DNA of 64,000 nt, taken from NCBI GenBank assembly GCA_963772065.1, contig CAVYVZ010000004.1, positions 310,001 through 374,000 on the forward strand, in the 5' to 3' direction. This DNA comes from CAVYVZ01 sp963772065. GTDB lineage: Bacteria > Acidobacteriota > Vicinamibacteria > Vicinamibacterales > UBA2999. Of this stretch, positions 19,440 to 27,856 are shown piece by piece. Position numbers and translations under genes: made by a program. Numbering within the stretch: the stretch's first letter is position 1; every line of letters starts with the position of its first letter. Below the pieces are notes generated by a model. The model searched no databases and was not told the origin of the DNA. It saw only the letters and a list, made by a program, of their open reading frames with translations.

Positions 19440-20309
19440 ATGATCCGCGAGCGCGAACGCCACGGGCTGTCCGGGCTCCCCTTTCTACTCCTGCTTCTCG
19501 CCGCCGGTGGGTTCACCACGTACCTGCTCATTCGAGGTATCCGGTCAGAGACGATCCTGTTCGTGATTGCCTGCGCGCTGGGAGAGGCGCTGATCGCATT
19601 CCTGGCCTTGGGGTTCTTCATGGTGAACCCCAACGAAGCACGCGTGCTGCAGCTCTTCGGCGACTATGCCGGCACGGCGAAGCGGCCCGGACTGCGCTGG
19701 GCGAACCCGTTTTTCACGAAGAAGCGGATGTCGCTCAGGGTCCGCAACTTCGAGAGCTCGCACCTGAAGGTCAACGACAGCGACGGCAACCCGATTGAGA
19801 TTGCTGCCGTGGTGGTGTGGCGCGTCTACGAGACCGCCGAGGCGGCGTTCGAGGTGGACGACTACGAGCACTACGTGCGGGTGCAGAGCGAGGCGGCCGT
19901 GCGCAACGCGGCGACAAGCTATCCCTACGACGCGCACGACGACACCATCGTCTCGCTGCGCGGCGCCACGAGCGTCGTCGCCGAACACCTGAAGAAGGAG
20001 ATCCAGGACCGGCTGCACAAAGCGGGTGTCGAGGTGCTCGAGGCGCGCATCAGCCATCTGGCGTACACGCCGGAGATCGCCGCGGCGATGCTGCAGCGGC
20101 AACAGGCGGGCGCGATCATCGCGGCGCGGCAGCGGATCGTCGAAGGCGCCGTCGGGATGGTGGAGATGGCGCTGGAGATGCTGTCGCGCAAGTCGATCGT
20201 GAACCTGGACGAAGAGCGAAAGGCGAACATGGTGAGCAATCTCCTCGTCGTGCTGTGCGGCGAGAAGGGAGCGCAGCCCGTGCTCAACGCGGGCACGATT
20301 CACCAATAG
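19440..20309 (+). CDS. SPFH/Band-7 domain membrane protein
   Basis: 289-residue protein with two N-terminal transmembrane segments (FLLLLLAAGGFTTYLLI and ILFVIACALGEALIAFLAL). An SPFH domain follows, starting MVNPNEARVLQLFGDYAG and including WRVYETAEAAFEVDDYEHYV. Members of the family form oligomeric scaffolds on membranes. The start is fixed by a strong GAGGAGG ribosome-binding site 6 bases before the ATG at 19440. A GTG-started Arc-like gene follows 6 bases downstream, a pairing seen in other bacteria. Confidence 0.88.
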   Translation: MIRERERHGLSGLPFLLLLLAAGGFTTYLLIRGIRSETILFVIACALGEALIAFLALGFFMVNPNEARVLQLFGDYAGTAKRPGLRWANPFFTKKRMSLRVRNFESSHLKVNDSDGNPIEIAAVVVWRVYETAEAAFEVDDYEHYVRVQSEAAVRNAATSYPYDAHDDTIVSLRGATSVVAEHLKKEIQDRLHKAGVEVLEARISHLAYTPEIAAAMLQRQQAGAIIAARQRIVEGAVGMVEMALEMLSRKSIVNLDEERKANMVSNLLVVLCGEKGAQPVLNAGTIHQ

Positions 20310-20315
20310 GCCGTC

Positions 20316-20507
20316 GTGCCTGATCGCAAGTCTTTCCTCCTCCGAATGGATCCCGCGGTGCTCGAGGCGATGCAGCGCTGGGCGAACGACGATCTGCGGA
20401 GCCTGAACGCGCAGATCGAGTTCGTCCTGCGCGATGCGCTCAAGCGCGTGGGCCGGGCGCCGCGGTCAAGCGTGTCGAGCCCGCCGCCCGCGCGCGACGC
20501 GACCTGA
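20316..20507 (+). CDS. Arc-like ribbon-helix-helix protein
   Basis: 63 residues with an Arc/MetJ-type fold signature: a short strand SFLLRMDPAVLEAMQRWA, then the helix pair NDDLRSLNAQIEFVLRDAL. It is probably a small DNA-binding regulator. The start is GTG at 20316, 6 bases after the SPFH stop, so both are likely on one transcript. After it, 156 bases to the next gene contain no ORF. Confidence 0.75.
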   Translation: MPDRKSFLLRMDPAVLEAMQRWANDDLRSLNAQIEFVLRDALKRVGRAPRSSVSSPPPARDAT

Positions 20508-20663
20508 ATGCGTCGTTAACGCAACTACACGTTATTGCACGTCCGACGATCGACGCGTCGAGATGCTCATGTCCGCACGGGCCGATATAACCGTTTGTGA
20601 CCGGTTCGGACCGTTTTCGGATTGCCGACATAGCGTAGGCGAGAGAGCATCACCGATTTTAGG

Positions 20664-21419
20664 ATGAGCACGATGCCAGTTCCTGACTATCGCCGGATTC
20701 TCCGGGTATTGCTGCGAAAAATGCTGCCGGCGCCGGTGGCGCTCCATGTGCGGGAGATCTGGATCGCGCGCCAGGTTGTTGCGGGCCGCGCGCATCTCGA
20801 AACAGATGTGGCGGTGCTCGATCGGTTCATCAGGGCAGGCGACGTCTGCTGGGATATCGGTGCCAACTCCGGCACCTACACCTTGGCGCTGGCGAAGCTG
20901 GCCCGCGAAGTCATCGCGTTCGAGCCGGTGCCCCACAACGAGCGGATTGCGAGAAGGGTGAAGGACCTCGCGGGGCTGGATAACGTTCACATTCAGACCT
21001 GTGCGCTGTCCGATCGCGAAGGTCCCGCGCGCATGTCGATCCCGACGGAAGGCTTCTACGGCGGCTACTACATGGCGGCGCTCGACGACGGAGGCGGTTT
21101 GATGGTGCAATCCGCGTCGATCGATGGCCTCATTGCGCGGGGGCTGAAGGAGCCGGATTTCATCAAATGCGATGCCGAAGGTGGAGAAGCGCGGATTGTG
21201 AACGGCGCGCGCGGGCTGATCGCACGCCGGCCGCCGATTTGGCTGTTGGAGACCTTCGAAGATGATCTCTTCGAGTTGATGCACAGTCTCGGCTACACGG
21301 GATACCTGTGCAAAGCTTCTCTAGAGATCGTGCCTGCTCCGCGTCGTCTGGCCTCCGATCGCAACTACTGGTTCGTTCCGAATCGCGGCGCAGCCGCCGC
21401 GCTGCGACCATCGATGTAA
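20664..21419 (+). CDS. FkbM-family methyltransferase (stand-alone)
   Basis: 251-residue SAM-dependent methyltransferase. Motif I is VCWDIGANSGTYTLALA (about residue 60), then VIAFEPVPHNE, and the FkbM catalytic region is FIKCDAEGGEARI (about residue 170). It resembles the FkbM enzyme in the polysaccharide operon but is on the opposite strand, outside it. It is convergent with the next gene across an 88-base gap. The substrate is unknown, probably a glycan hydroxyl. Confidence 0.82.
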   Translation: MSTMPVPDYRRILRVLLRKMLPAPVALHVREIWIARQVVAGRAHLETDVAVLDRFIRAGDVCWDIGANSGTYTLALAKLAREVIAFEPVPHNERIARRVKDLAGLDNVHIQTCALSDREGPARMSIPTEGFYGGYYMAALDDGGGLMVQSASIDGLIARGLKEPDFIKCDAEGGEARIVNGARGLIARRPPIWLLETFEDDLFELMHSLGYTGYLCKASLEIVPAPRRLASDRNYWFVPNRGAAAALRPSM

Positions 21420-21507
21420 GACGGTTCGGCGAGCATGCCCTGATTCCTCGGCCGCTGCTCCGGCCACTTAAGTGCGAAGTAGCTTCCGACGAATCGGCAG
21501 GCGCCGA

Positions 21508-22464
21508 TCAGCGACCTGATGAGACGTAGAGGCTGTCGGCCGCGTACTTCAGAACTGGAAACGCGTCCGAAAGCCGGCGAAGCGTCTCCGAGGTCCGGAC
21601 GACGGCTCGCGCGCGCGGAGCCAGGAGTCGCAGATCGGAAGTCTGCGGGTTCAACGAGAAGAACCCGTCCACGAAGATCTCCGTCGGTCCAATGCGATCC
21701 TGGAAGGTTCGATGCAGCTCACCGACGGTCCAGTACCGCACCTCGAACAACCGCGGCTCGCGAAGGCCGCGTTTGAGCTGGTGATAGATCGAGCGCACGC
21801 CAAAGGCGTTCGGCAATTGAATCAGGCAGCGTCCGCCCGGCGCGAGGATGCGGCCGATCTGATCGAGCGTCGTGCGAACGTTCTCCTTGGAGAAGTGCTG
21901 GAGCACGCTGTACGAGAACACGGCATCGACGCTGGAGTCGGCAAAGGGCGGATATCTCGCATCCGCAACGAGGAAGCACGCGTCGGCGATCCCGAGCTGC
22001 CGCGCCACGCGATACGCCGCTCGAACGCCTTCGAGCGATGGATCGATCCCGATCACGCGATAGCCGAGACGGCTCGCCGCAATCGACCACCGGCCCCAGC
22101 TGCAGCCGATATCGACCAGCACGGCTGCGTCGGCCCGCGGCATCCGCAGCTCGGGGATCGGATACTCGGTCAACCGTCCGATGAGGCTCTCGTACAGGTA
22201 TCCGCCCGTTGCGCCAATCGCATCCTGCACGAACCAGTCGATCTCGCCGGTGGCGGCCGCCGGGCGCTCGCGCTCTTCGCCGCGCAACGCGTATTGCGCC
22301 GCCTCGTGCGTGTGCTCGACGTCGTCGCGCAGGAGAACAGGAATGCCGTTGTGAATCGGGTATTCGTGACCGGATGGACAGGTGAACCGGTGGTCGCGAT
22401 GCTGAAGGCGTTGATGATCCCTCGGGCACGCAAGGCGCGCGAGGGCCCAGTCAGGCAGCAGCAT
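21508..22464 (-). CDS. SAM-dependent methyltransferase with N-terminal Trm112-like segment
   Basis: 318 residues. The N-terminus is a Trm112/zinc-ribbon-like segment (LACPRDHQRL, FTCPSGHEYPIHNGIPVL) with Cys pairs. A class-I methyltransferase domain follows: AVLVDIGCSWGRWSIAA, VIGIDPSLEG, and DAVFSYSVLQHFSKENV. The architecture is common among methyltransferases acting on lipids, quinones or sugars. The start ATG at 22464 is chosen because the upstream extension looks antisense to the membrane-protein gene. Confidence 0.8.
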   Translation of the reverse strand: MLLPDWALARLACPRDHQRLQHRDHRFTCPSGHEYPIHNGIPVLLRDDVEHTHEAAQYALRGEERERPAAATGEIDWFVQDAIGATGGYLYESLIGRLTEYPIPELRMPRADAAVLVDIGCSWGRWSIAASRLGYRVIGIDPSLEGVRAAYRVARQLGIADACFLVADARYPPFADSSVDAVFSYSVLQHFSKENVRTTLDQIGRILAPGGRCLIQLPNAFGVRSIYHQLKRGLREPRLFEVRYWTVGELHRTFQDRIGPTEIFVDGFFSLNPQTSDLRLLAPRARAVVRTSETLRRLSDAFPVLKYAADSLYVSSGR

Positions 22465-22523
22465 CGGGAGCCATATTACGCGAGCGTGGCGCCCGCGTCC
22501 TTTCGCGCGGCCCGACCGCGGGC

Positions 22524-22970
22524 TCAGGGACCAGCCGGGCCGCGAGGAACGGGCGGTCTGAACGGCGGCAGGTGAGGCGGCTGCGACCGGCGCTTCAGCT
22601 CGCCGACGGCAACGAATGCCGCGCCCAGCACGATGATTGCGCCGCCGACGCCGACGCCAATGTCTGCGGCATTCGCCGCGAAGCCGATGATCAGCATCAA
22701 TCCCATACCCAGGGCGATGGTCACCACACCGAGCGTCGTGGCGGCCGAATGCCTGGGTCGTGCATCGAAGTGCTGCCATCGGTCGAACTCTGCGGGATCG
22801 CCCGCCGGGGAAGGAGCGATGCCGCGCTCGATCATCGCCAGCCGCTCACGATGCTCCATCTCGAGCGTCTTGGTCCGCTGGTACATCCCCATCAGAATCA
22901 GCAGCACACCCCCGCTCGTCAGGATGCTGAGGGGGACAAGAACGCCGAGCACCAACATGCCTTCGCTCAC
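22524..22970 (-). CDS. DUF6249-like membrane protein
   Basis: 148 residues. An N-terminal membrane segment (LVLGVLVPLSILTSGGVLL) precedes the typical soluble motif EHRERLAMIERGIAPSP, and two more hydrophobic segments follow. This matches the DUF6249 pattern often found beside ECF sigma factor genes. The start is GTG at 22970, 4 bases after AGGAGG; an ATG 12 bases further in is an alternative. It is divergent from the ECF sigma operon. Confidence 0.65.
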   Translation of the reverse strand: MSEGMLVLGVLVPLSILTSGGVLLILMGMYQRTKTLEMEHRERLAMIERGIAPSPAGDPAEFDRWQHFDARPRHSAATTLGVVTIALGMGLMLIIGFAANAADIGVGVGGAIIVLGAAFVAVGELKRRSQPPHLPPFRPPVPRGPAGP

Positions 22971-23089
22971 GAAACCTCCTGCAACAACTGACACGATTAG
23001 ACCGGGGGCACCACCCAATTGTTTCATCGCACCGCTGGCCGCTGAGATGAAACATTCGTGACGCTCTAATGCTCTAATCAGGCTGCGGA

Positions 23090-23635
23090 ATGTCCGACCT
23101 CGCCGAAGCCGACCTCATCGCGCGCTGTCAGCAGGGCGATGAGCGGGCCTTCCGCGAGCTCGTCGACCGCTACAAGGACCTCGTGTTCGGCGTGATCGCG
23201 CGGAGCAGCGTCGAACGGTCGCGTATCGAGGACCTGGCGCAGGAAGTTTTTCTGAAGATCTATCGAGGGCTGCCCTACTTCCGAGGGGAGGCAAAGCTCA
23301 CGACCTGGATTTTCCGGATTGTGCTGAACCTGCTGTCGCAGGAATCGCAGCGGCACCGGGCCGCGCGGGAGGTGCCGCTCGATTCCGACGTGCCCTCTCA
23401 CGAGCCGCGCTCCCAGGACCGCTCGACGGGCGACCTCGAGCTGCGCGATCGGCTCGAGAAGGCGATGGCCAGGCTGCCGGCGAACTACCGGCTCTTGATC
23501 GCGGGACACTACCTGCACGACGTGAAGTACGAGGATCTCGCGGAGGCGCTCGACATTCCGGTTGGAACGGTGAAAACGCACCTGCACCGGGCCAAGAAGC
23601 AGCTTCGGGAGCTGCTGGAAACGGATCTTCGGTGA
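23090..23635 (+). CDS. ECF-family RNA polymerase sigma factor
   Basis: 181 residues with region 2 (FRELVDRYKDLVFGVI, DLAQEVFLKIYRGL) and region 4 (YEDLAEALDIPVGTVKTHLH). No extra domains are seen. The next gene starts within its stop codon (TGATG), so the two are co-translated. The following small membrane protein is the likely anti-sigma factor. The target regulon is not visible. Confidence 0.93.
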   Translation: MSDLAEADLIARCQQGDERAFRELVDRYKDLVFGVIARSSVERSRIEDLAQEVFLKIYRGLPYFRGEAKLTTWIFRIVLNLLSQESQRHRAAREVPLDSDVPSHEPRSQDRSTGDLELRDRLEKAMARLPANYRLLIAGHYLHDVKYEDLAEALDIPVGTVKTHLHRAKKQLRELLETDLR

Positions 23636-24006
23636 TGGATGAAGAGGACGTTCACGACGACGCGATAGACACGTGGATGCGCGAGCGCGCAGCGCCGACT
23701 CCCCCGCCGGGCTTCACGCTGGCGGTGATGGGACGCGTGCGGCAGGAGCGATGGCGGACCGAGCGCTACTGGGACCTCGGCTTCAATATCGCGGTGGCCG
23801 GTGGTCTTGCGCTGATTGCGGTCGGGGTCCTGGGACTGATCTATATCAGCGGCCTGTCTGTCGTGGGACGCGACGCAACGCTCTTCTTCGTAGATGCGGT
23901 GACGACAGTCGCAGATCAGGTCGCCCCCGTCCTTCCGGCCTATATGGGTGCCTTTGCCCTCACAGCCACGGCGCTCGGGCTGTGGTGGTACGTCGAAAAC
24001 TATTAG
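23635..24006 (+). CDS. Putative membrane anti-sigma partner of the ECF factor
   Basis: 123 residues. The N-terminal cytosolic part has PPPGFTLAVMGRVRQERW, a segment common in short anti-sigma proteins, followed by two transmembrane helices (FNIAVAGGLALIAVGVLGL and AYMGAFALTATALGLWWYV). There is no zinc-binding HxxxCxxC motif. Translational coupling through TGATG supports a partner role for the sigma factor. Function is inferred from position and topology. Confidence 0.7.
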   Translation: MDEEDVHDDAIDTWMRERAAPTPPPGFTLAVMGRVRQERWRTERYWDLGFNIAVAGGLALIAVGVLGLIYISGLSVVGRDATLFFVDAVTTVADQVAPVLPAYMGAFALTATALGLWWYVENY

Positions 24007-24045
24007 GGCACCAGGATTGCGAGATATCTGCGCGGAGGGAAACGG

Positions 24046-24207
24046 ATGACCAGAAATCGATACGGCCTGATCGCCGGAATCGCGGGAGCTGCCCTGGCGG
24101 CCTGGTATTGGCGCGGCCGTTACCGTAGCCAGGAGCCCGTGGGCAGCGACAGGGGCGAGACGATATTCAGCAACACGCCGGTACCAAGCAGCGAAGGAAT
24201 TCTGTAG
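24046..24207 (+). CDS. 53-residue single-pass membrane protein
   Basis: ATG at 24046 follows a good GGAGGG ribosome-binding site. The product begins MTRNRYGLIAGIAGAALAAW, a basic tip followed by one hydrophobic helix, and then an Arg-rich and Ser/Pro tail (NTPVPSSEGIL) ending at TAG 24205-24207. It lies 39 bases after the membrane partner gene and 19 bases before dam, so it is probably the third gene of the sigma operon. No family is recognised. Confidence 0.65.
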   Translation: MTRNRYGLIAGIAGAALAAWYWRGRYRSQEPVGSDRGETIFSNTPVPSSEGIL

Positions 24208-24226
24208 AGCAGCCGATAATACGGGC

Positions 24227-25204
24227 GTGCCGATGCACGCCCTGACACAAAACCGCAATTCGCGGCCCTTGCTGAAGTGGGCTGGGGGGAAGCGGCAGCT
24301 CCTCCCAGTCCTTCGAACGCTCTACCCCTCACGCTTCCGGCGCTACATCGAGCCGTTCTTCGGGAGCGGCGCCGTCTTTTTCGACCTTCACGCCAGAGGT
24401 GCGCTGGCCGGCCGGGAGGCGCAGCTCGTCGATGCCAATCCCGACCTGGTGGGCTGCTATCGGATGCTGCGGGATCGCACCGACGCGGTCGTGCGGGAGC
24501 TCGAGCGGCTGGCCGAGCAGCACCGCGACGGCGGCGAGGACTTCTTCTACGAAGTCCGCGACACCCGGTTCAATCCGGCCCGCCTCCGCGCGTCCGCGTA
24601 TACGCCGGCGCTCGCGGCGATGCTGATCTATCTGAACCGGACCGGCTTCAATGGCCTCTTTCGATTGAACAGGCGGGGAGAGTTCAACGTCCCGGCCGGC
24701 CGCTACGCGAACCCGAGCATCTGTGATGTCAGCCATCTGCGGTCCGTGGCGGCCGCGCTTCGGCAACGCGGCGTGTCGATCGAGCTCGGGTCGTTCGAAC
24801 GATCGATTGCGAACGCGGGCCCTGGCGATTTCATCTACTGCGATCCGCCGTACCAGCCTCTCAGCCGGACCTCCAGCTTTGCCAGCTACACGGCGCAGGG
24901 GTTCACGGCCGAGGATCAGCGGCGCCTGCAGCGCGAGGTTGTCGCCGCAGCCAATCGCGGTGCGCACGTCGTCCTCTCGAATTCGAGCGCTCCGTTGATC
25001 GTGGCGCTCTACACGAGCGGCGAAGCGGCGGCCGCGGGACTGCAGGTGCAGCTCGTGCCGGCGCGGCGCTCGATTAATTCGCGCGCCGAGATGCGTGGAC
25101 CCGTCGACGAGGTCATCGTGACGAACGCAGCAACCGCGCCGTTGCTCGGCGTTCGGCCGAAGATGGCTCGAGCCCGCCTCCGGCCCAAATCACGCACGGC
25201 GTAA
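24227..25204 (+). CDS. dam: D12-class DNA adenine methyltransferase (Dam type)
   Basis: 325-residue N6-adenine DNA methyltransferase. It has the D12 hallmark LLKWAGGKRQLLPVL near residue 15, YIEPFFGSGAVFF, and the catalytic DPPY motif (FIYCDPPYQPLS) near residue 205. It is longer than E. coli Dam (278 residues) through an Arg-rich tail. The start is GTG at 24227 or ATG at 24233. No restriction enzyme lies next to it, so it looks orphan. Recognition of GATC is likely by family, not shown by sequence. Confidence 0.88.
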   Translation: MPMHALTQNRNSRPLLKWAGGKRQLLPVLRTLYPSRFRRYIEPFFGSGAVFFDLHARGALAGREAQLVDANPDLVGCYRMLRDRTDAVVRELERLAEQHRDGGEDFFYEVRDTRFNPARLRASAYTPALAAMLIYLNRTGFNGLFRLNRRGEFNVPAGRYANPSICDVSHLRSVAAALRQRGVSIELGSFERSIANAGPGDFIYCDPPYQPLSRTSSFASYTAQGFTAEDQRRLQREVVAAANRGAHVVLSNSSAPLIVALYTSGEAAAAGLQVQLVPARRSINSRAEMRGPVDEVIVTNAATAPLLGVRPKMARARLRPKSRTA

Positions 25205-25268
25205 TCACGAAACACACGAAATCACGAAGCGTCGAACAAACGTTTCGTGCGTTTCGTGCCTTTCGTGG
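25205..25268. repeat. Inverted CACGAAA/TTTCGTG repeat between convergent genes
   Basis: Three CACGAAA-type units are followed by an 11-base loop and three inverted TTTCGTG units. It fills the whole gap between two convergent genes and could fold as a long hairpin on either strand, so a bidirectional terminator is plausible. Confidence 0.75.
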
Positions 25269-25269
25269 G

Positions 25270-26271
25270 TCAAGAATTCCGCCACGAGCGCGGGAGACCC
25301 TTTGTAATCTCGATCGCGGCGAACGGCGGCGTCGCGCGCGGCCCGACGCGCTTCGCCCACGCCGCCATCCTGGCCAGGCCCTCATCGAGCGGCGTGCGCG
25401 GCCGTTCGCCGAACACGCCCGCGGCCTTGACGTGATCGGCCCAGGCGAGCTGCACTTCGTGCCGCGCAGGCAGGTGGCATATCGGATGACCAGGCGCCCC
25501 CATCGCCTCGGCCACTCGCGTCGCAAGCTCCAGCACCGTGACTGGCGCATCGGCACCGACGTTGAACACCTCGTTCTGCGCGCCCGGCGTCCACGCGCTC
25601 TCCGCGATCGTGCCCGCGATATCGCCGACGTAGCTGAACGCGCGCTGCTGTGAGCCGTCGCCGAAGATCGTCATCGGCTCGCCCTTCATGATCTGGTTCA
25701 TGAAGATGCCGACGACGTTCCGGTACGGGTCGCCGATGTTCTGATATTCGCCGTAGACGTTGTGCGGCCTCCAGATCACCGAACTGAGGCCGAACATGCG
25801 GTGCGCCGCGCCGAGGTCGAGCTCCACGGCAAGCTTCGCGACGCCGTACGGATCCTCAGGGCGCGGCGTCTGCTCCTCGCGCATCGGCGGCGCGCAGGCG
25901 CCGTAGACCGCGATCGAGCTGGTGAACACCAGGCTCTCGACGCCGTGGCGCACGCACTCGTTGATCACGTTGGCGCTGCCCACCACGTTGTTGACGTAGT
26001 TGAACCGGCGGATGAAGTGCGAGAGCCCCTCGGCGGCGTAGGCCGCGAGGTGATAGGCGTACGTGAATCGATGTTCCTCGAAGAGCCGCGCCAGGAAGTC
26101 GTGGTCCACGACGCTGCCGTGAACGAAGGCGGCGCCCGCCGGGACGTTGTCGCGCGAACCGCCCGAGAGGTCGTCGACGACGACCACCCGGAACCGCTTC
26201 GCGGCGACGAGCGCCCGCGCAACGTGGGCGCCGATGAAGCCGGCGCCGCCGGTGACGAGAACCGTGGTCAG
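25270..26271 (-). CDS. NAD-dependent nucleotide-sugar epimerase/dehydratase
   Basis: 333-residue extended SDR. The N-terminal Rossmann motif VLVTGGAGFIGAHVARAL is present only if translation begins at a CTG at 26271; no ATG, GTG or TTG lies in frame between the tRNA gene and this motif. The catalytic region shows FTSSIAVYGAC and EDPYGVAKLAVE (YxxxK). This resembles UDP-glucose 4-epimerase-like enzymes that supply sugars to surface glycans. The start is unusual: a real CTG or a one-base assembly error just upstream. Confidence 0.82.
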   Translation of the reverse strand: MTTVLVTGGAGFIGAHVARALVAAKRFRVVVVDDLSGGSRDNVPAGAAFVHGSVVDHDFLARLFEEHRFTYAYHLAAYAAEGLSHFIRRFNYVNNVVGSANVINECVRHGVESLVFTSSIAVYGACAPPMREEQTPRPEDPYGVAKLAVELDLGAAHRMFGLSSVIWRPHNVYGEYQNIGDPYRNVVGIFMNQIMKGEPMTIFGDGSQQRAFSYVGDIAGTIAESAWTPGAQNEVFNVGADAPVTVLELATRVAEAMGAPGHPICHLPARHEVQLAWADHVKAAGVFGERPRTPLDEGLARMAAWAKRVGPRATPPFAAIEITKGLPRSWRNS

Positions 26272-26337
26272 GGCGGCAGCGTAGCACGCAGCTCGACCGC
26301 GCCAAAAGACCCGCCGGCATGTTAGGCTGAATCGTTT

Positions 26338-26421
26338 GCGAAAGTGGCGGAACTGGCAGACGCGCCAGACTTAGGATCTGGTACCCGAAAGGGTATGGGG
26401 GTTCGAGTCCCTCCTTTCGCA
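26338..26421 (+). tRNA. tRNA-Leu (anticodon TAG)
   Basis: An 84-base class-II tRNA. The acceptor stem GCGAAAG pairs with CTTTCGC. The anticodon stem CCAGA/TCTGG flanks the loop CTTAGGA with TAG at 26372-26374. A long variable arm (ACCCGAAAGGGT) and the T-loop GGTTCGAGTCC follow. A CCA end is not encoded directly after the discriminator. Confidence 0.95.
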
Positions 26422-26430
26422 CACCACTCT

Positions 26431-26502
26431 GGCCCTAAGGCGTAAGCCTCAGAGGCTTAAGCCGTCAGAGCCCTAAGCCCTAAGCCTTAAGCCCTAAGCC
26501 CT
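26431..26502. repeat. CCTAAGC/GGCTTAAGCC repeat upstream of tig
   Basis: CCTAAGCC-type units occur about six times, with the palindrome GGCTTAAGCC in the middle. It lies between tRNA-Leu and tig, 7 bases before the tig start, so it would be in the tig leader or end the tRNA transcript. Confidence 0.75.
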
Positions 26503-26509
26503 GATCCGA

Positions 26510-27784
26510 ATGAAGACCGATTTCGAAGACGTCACCGAGACTCAAAAGCGAATCACGATCGAGATCCCCAGCGACGTCGTCGACAAGGAAATCGACCGCG
26601 TCACCAAGGGCTACTCGAAGCAGGCACGCCTTCCCGGCTTCAGGCCGGGCAAGGTGCCGGCGAGCGTCATCAAGCAGCGCTTCAAGGACCAGATCCTCCA
26701 CGACGTCGCGCACGCGCTGATCCCGCGCGCCATCGAAGACTCGCTCACCGAGCGAGGCGTCGAGCCGGTCGACACGCCGAACGTGAAGGACGTGGATCTC
26801 AAGGAAGGCCAGCCGCTGAAGTTCACCGCGGCGTTCGAGACACTCCCGCCGTTCGATCCGGGTGACCTCACGACGATCTCGCTCCGGCAGGCGTCGACCG
26901 CGATCGAGGCCGAGGCCGTCGAGCAGACGCTGACGCGGCTGCGCGATCGCGCCGCGCGTCTCGAGCCGGTCGAGGGGCGCGCCGCCGCCCACGGCGACAC
27001 GCTGATCGCCGATCTCGATCGCACCGATGCGGCCGGAGAGACCGACCATCACGACGCCGTGCCGGTCGAGATCGGCGCGCCGGCAAACCCGCCAGGCTTC
27101 GACGAGAACCTGATTGGCCTCAGCGCCGGCGACGCCAAGACGTTCGCCGTTCGCTTTCCAGACGACTACGCAGTCAAGGAGCTCGCCGGCACCGAGGTCA
27201 CCTACAGCGTGACGGTCAAGGAGCTGCGCCACCGTATCCTTCCCGAGATGGACGACGAGTTCGCGAAGGACCTGGGCGAGTTCGAGACGCTCGACGCGCT
27301 TCGGGAGCGCATCGAGAAGGACCTGACGGAAGAGGCCGAGGCGGCGGCCAAGCGGGAAGTGCGCACGGATCTGCTGAAGCAGCTGGCTCAACGGGTCACG
27401 TTCACCGTGCCGCAGGCTCTCGTCGATCGCGAGATCGATCGTCGTCTCGAGGAATTCGCCCGGCGCCTCATGGAACAGGGCGTCGACCCCCGGCAGGCGA
27501 ATGTCGACTGGGCCCAGTTCCGCGAAGCTCAACGGGCACCGGCGCGGGATGCCGTGGCCGGGGCGCTCGTGCTCGATGAAATTGCGCGCAGGGAAAACCT
27601 GGCGGTCGGGGCCGAAGACATCGATAAGGAGATCGAGCAGTACGCCACACGGTCGGGCCGCACGCCGGCCGTCGTTCGCGCGCAGCTCGAGAAGGACGGC
27701 GGTATTGCACGCCTCCACGCGGGTTTGCGCCGGGAGAAGGCCGTTGACTACGCGATGTCGCGTGCTAAGATGACAGCTGAGTGA
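26510..27784 (+). CDS. tig: Trigger factor (ribosome-associated chaperone, PPIase)
   Basis: 424-residue protein in the usual three-domain order. The N-terminal ribosome-binding domain contains the docking loop ARLPGFRPGKVPASVI (residues ~39-54, with the GFRPGK signature). The FKBP-like domain spans about 150-230, and a long charged C-terminal arm follows. It binds nascent chains at the ribosome exit. The classic order tig-clpP-clpX-lon follows, linking folding to proteolysis. Confidence 0.96.
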   Translation: MKTDFEDVTETQKRITIEIPSDVVDKEIDRVTKGYSKQARLPGFRPGKVPASVIKQRFKDQILHDVAHALIPRAIEDSLTERGVEPVDTPNVKDVDLKEGQPLKFTAAFETLPPFDPGDLTTISLRQASTAIEAEAVEQTLTRLRDRAARLEPVEGRAAAHGDTLIADLDRTDAAGETDHHDAVPVEIGAPANPPGFDENLIGLSAGDAKTFAVRFPDDYAVKELAGTEVTYSVTVKELRHRILPEMDDEFAKDLGEFETLDALRERIEKDLTEEAEAAAKREVRTDLLKQLAQRVTFTVPQALVDREIDRRLEEFARRLMEQGVDPRQANVDWAQFREAQRAPARDAVAGALVLDEIARRENLAVGAEDIDKEIEQYATRSGRTPAVVRAQLEKDGGIARLHAGLRREKAVDYAMSRAKMTAE

Positions 27785-27856
27785 CCGGCCATCTCACTCG
27801 CGTCTCCGCCTGATTTCACGCACACATCCGAGCAGCCAGGTCTATTGCATCGTACT

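Noticed and set aside
21450..21465. GGCCG/CGGCC hairpin between convergent methyltransferase genes
   Set aside because: Only five base pairs and no T run; such stems are common by chance at this GC content.
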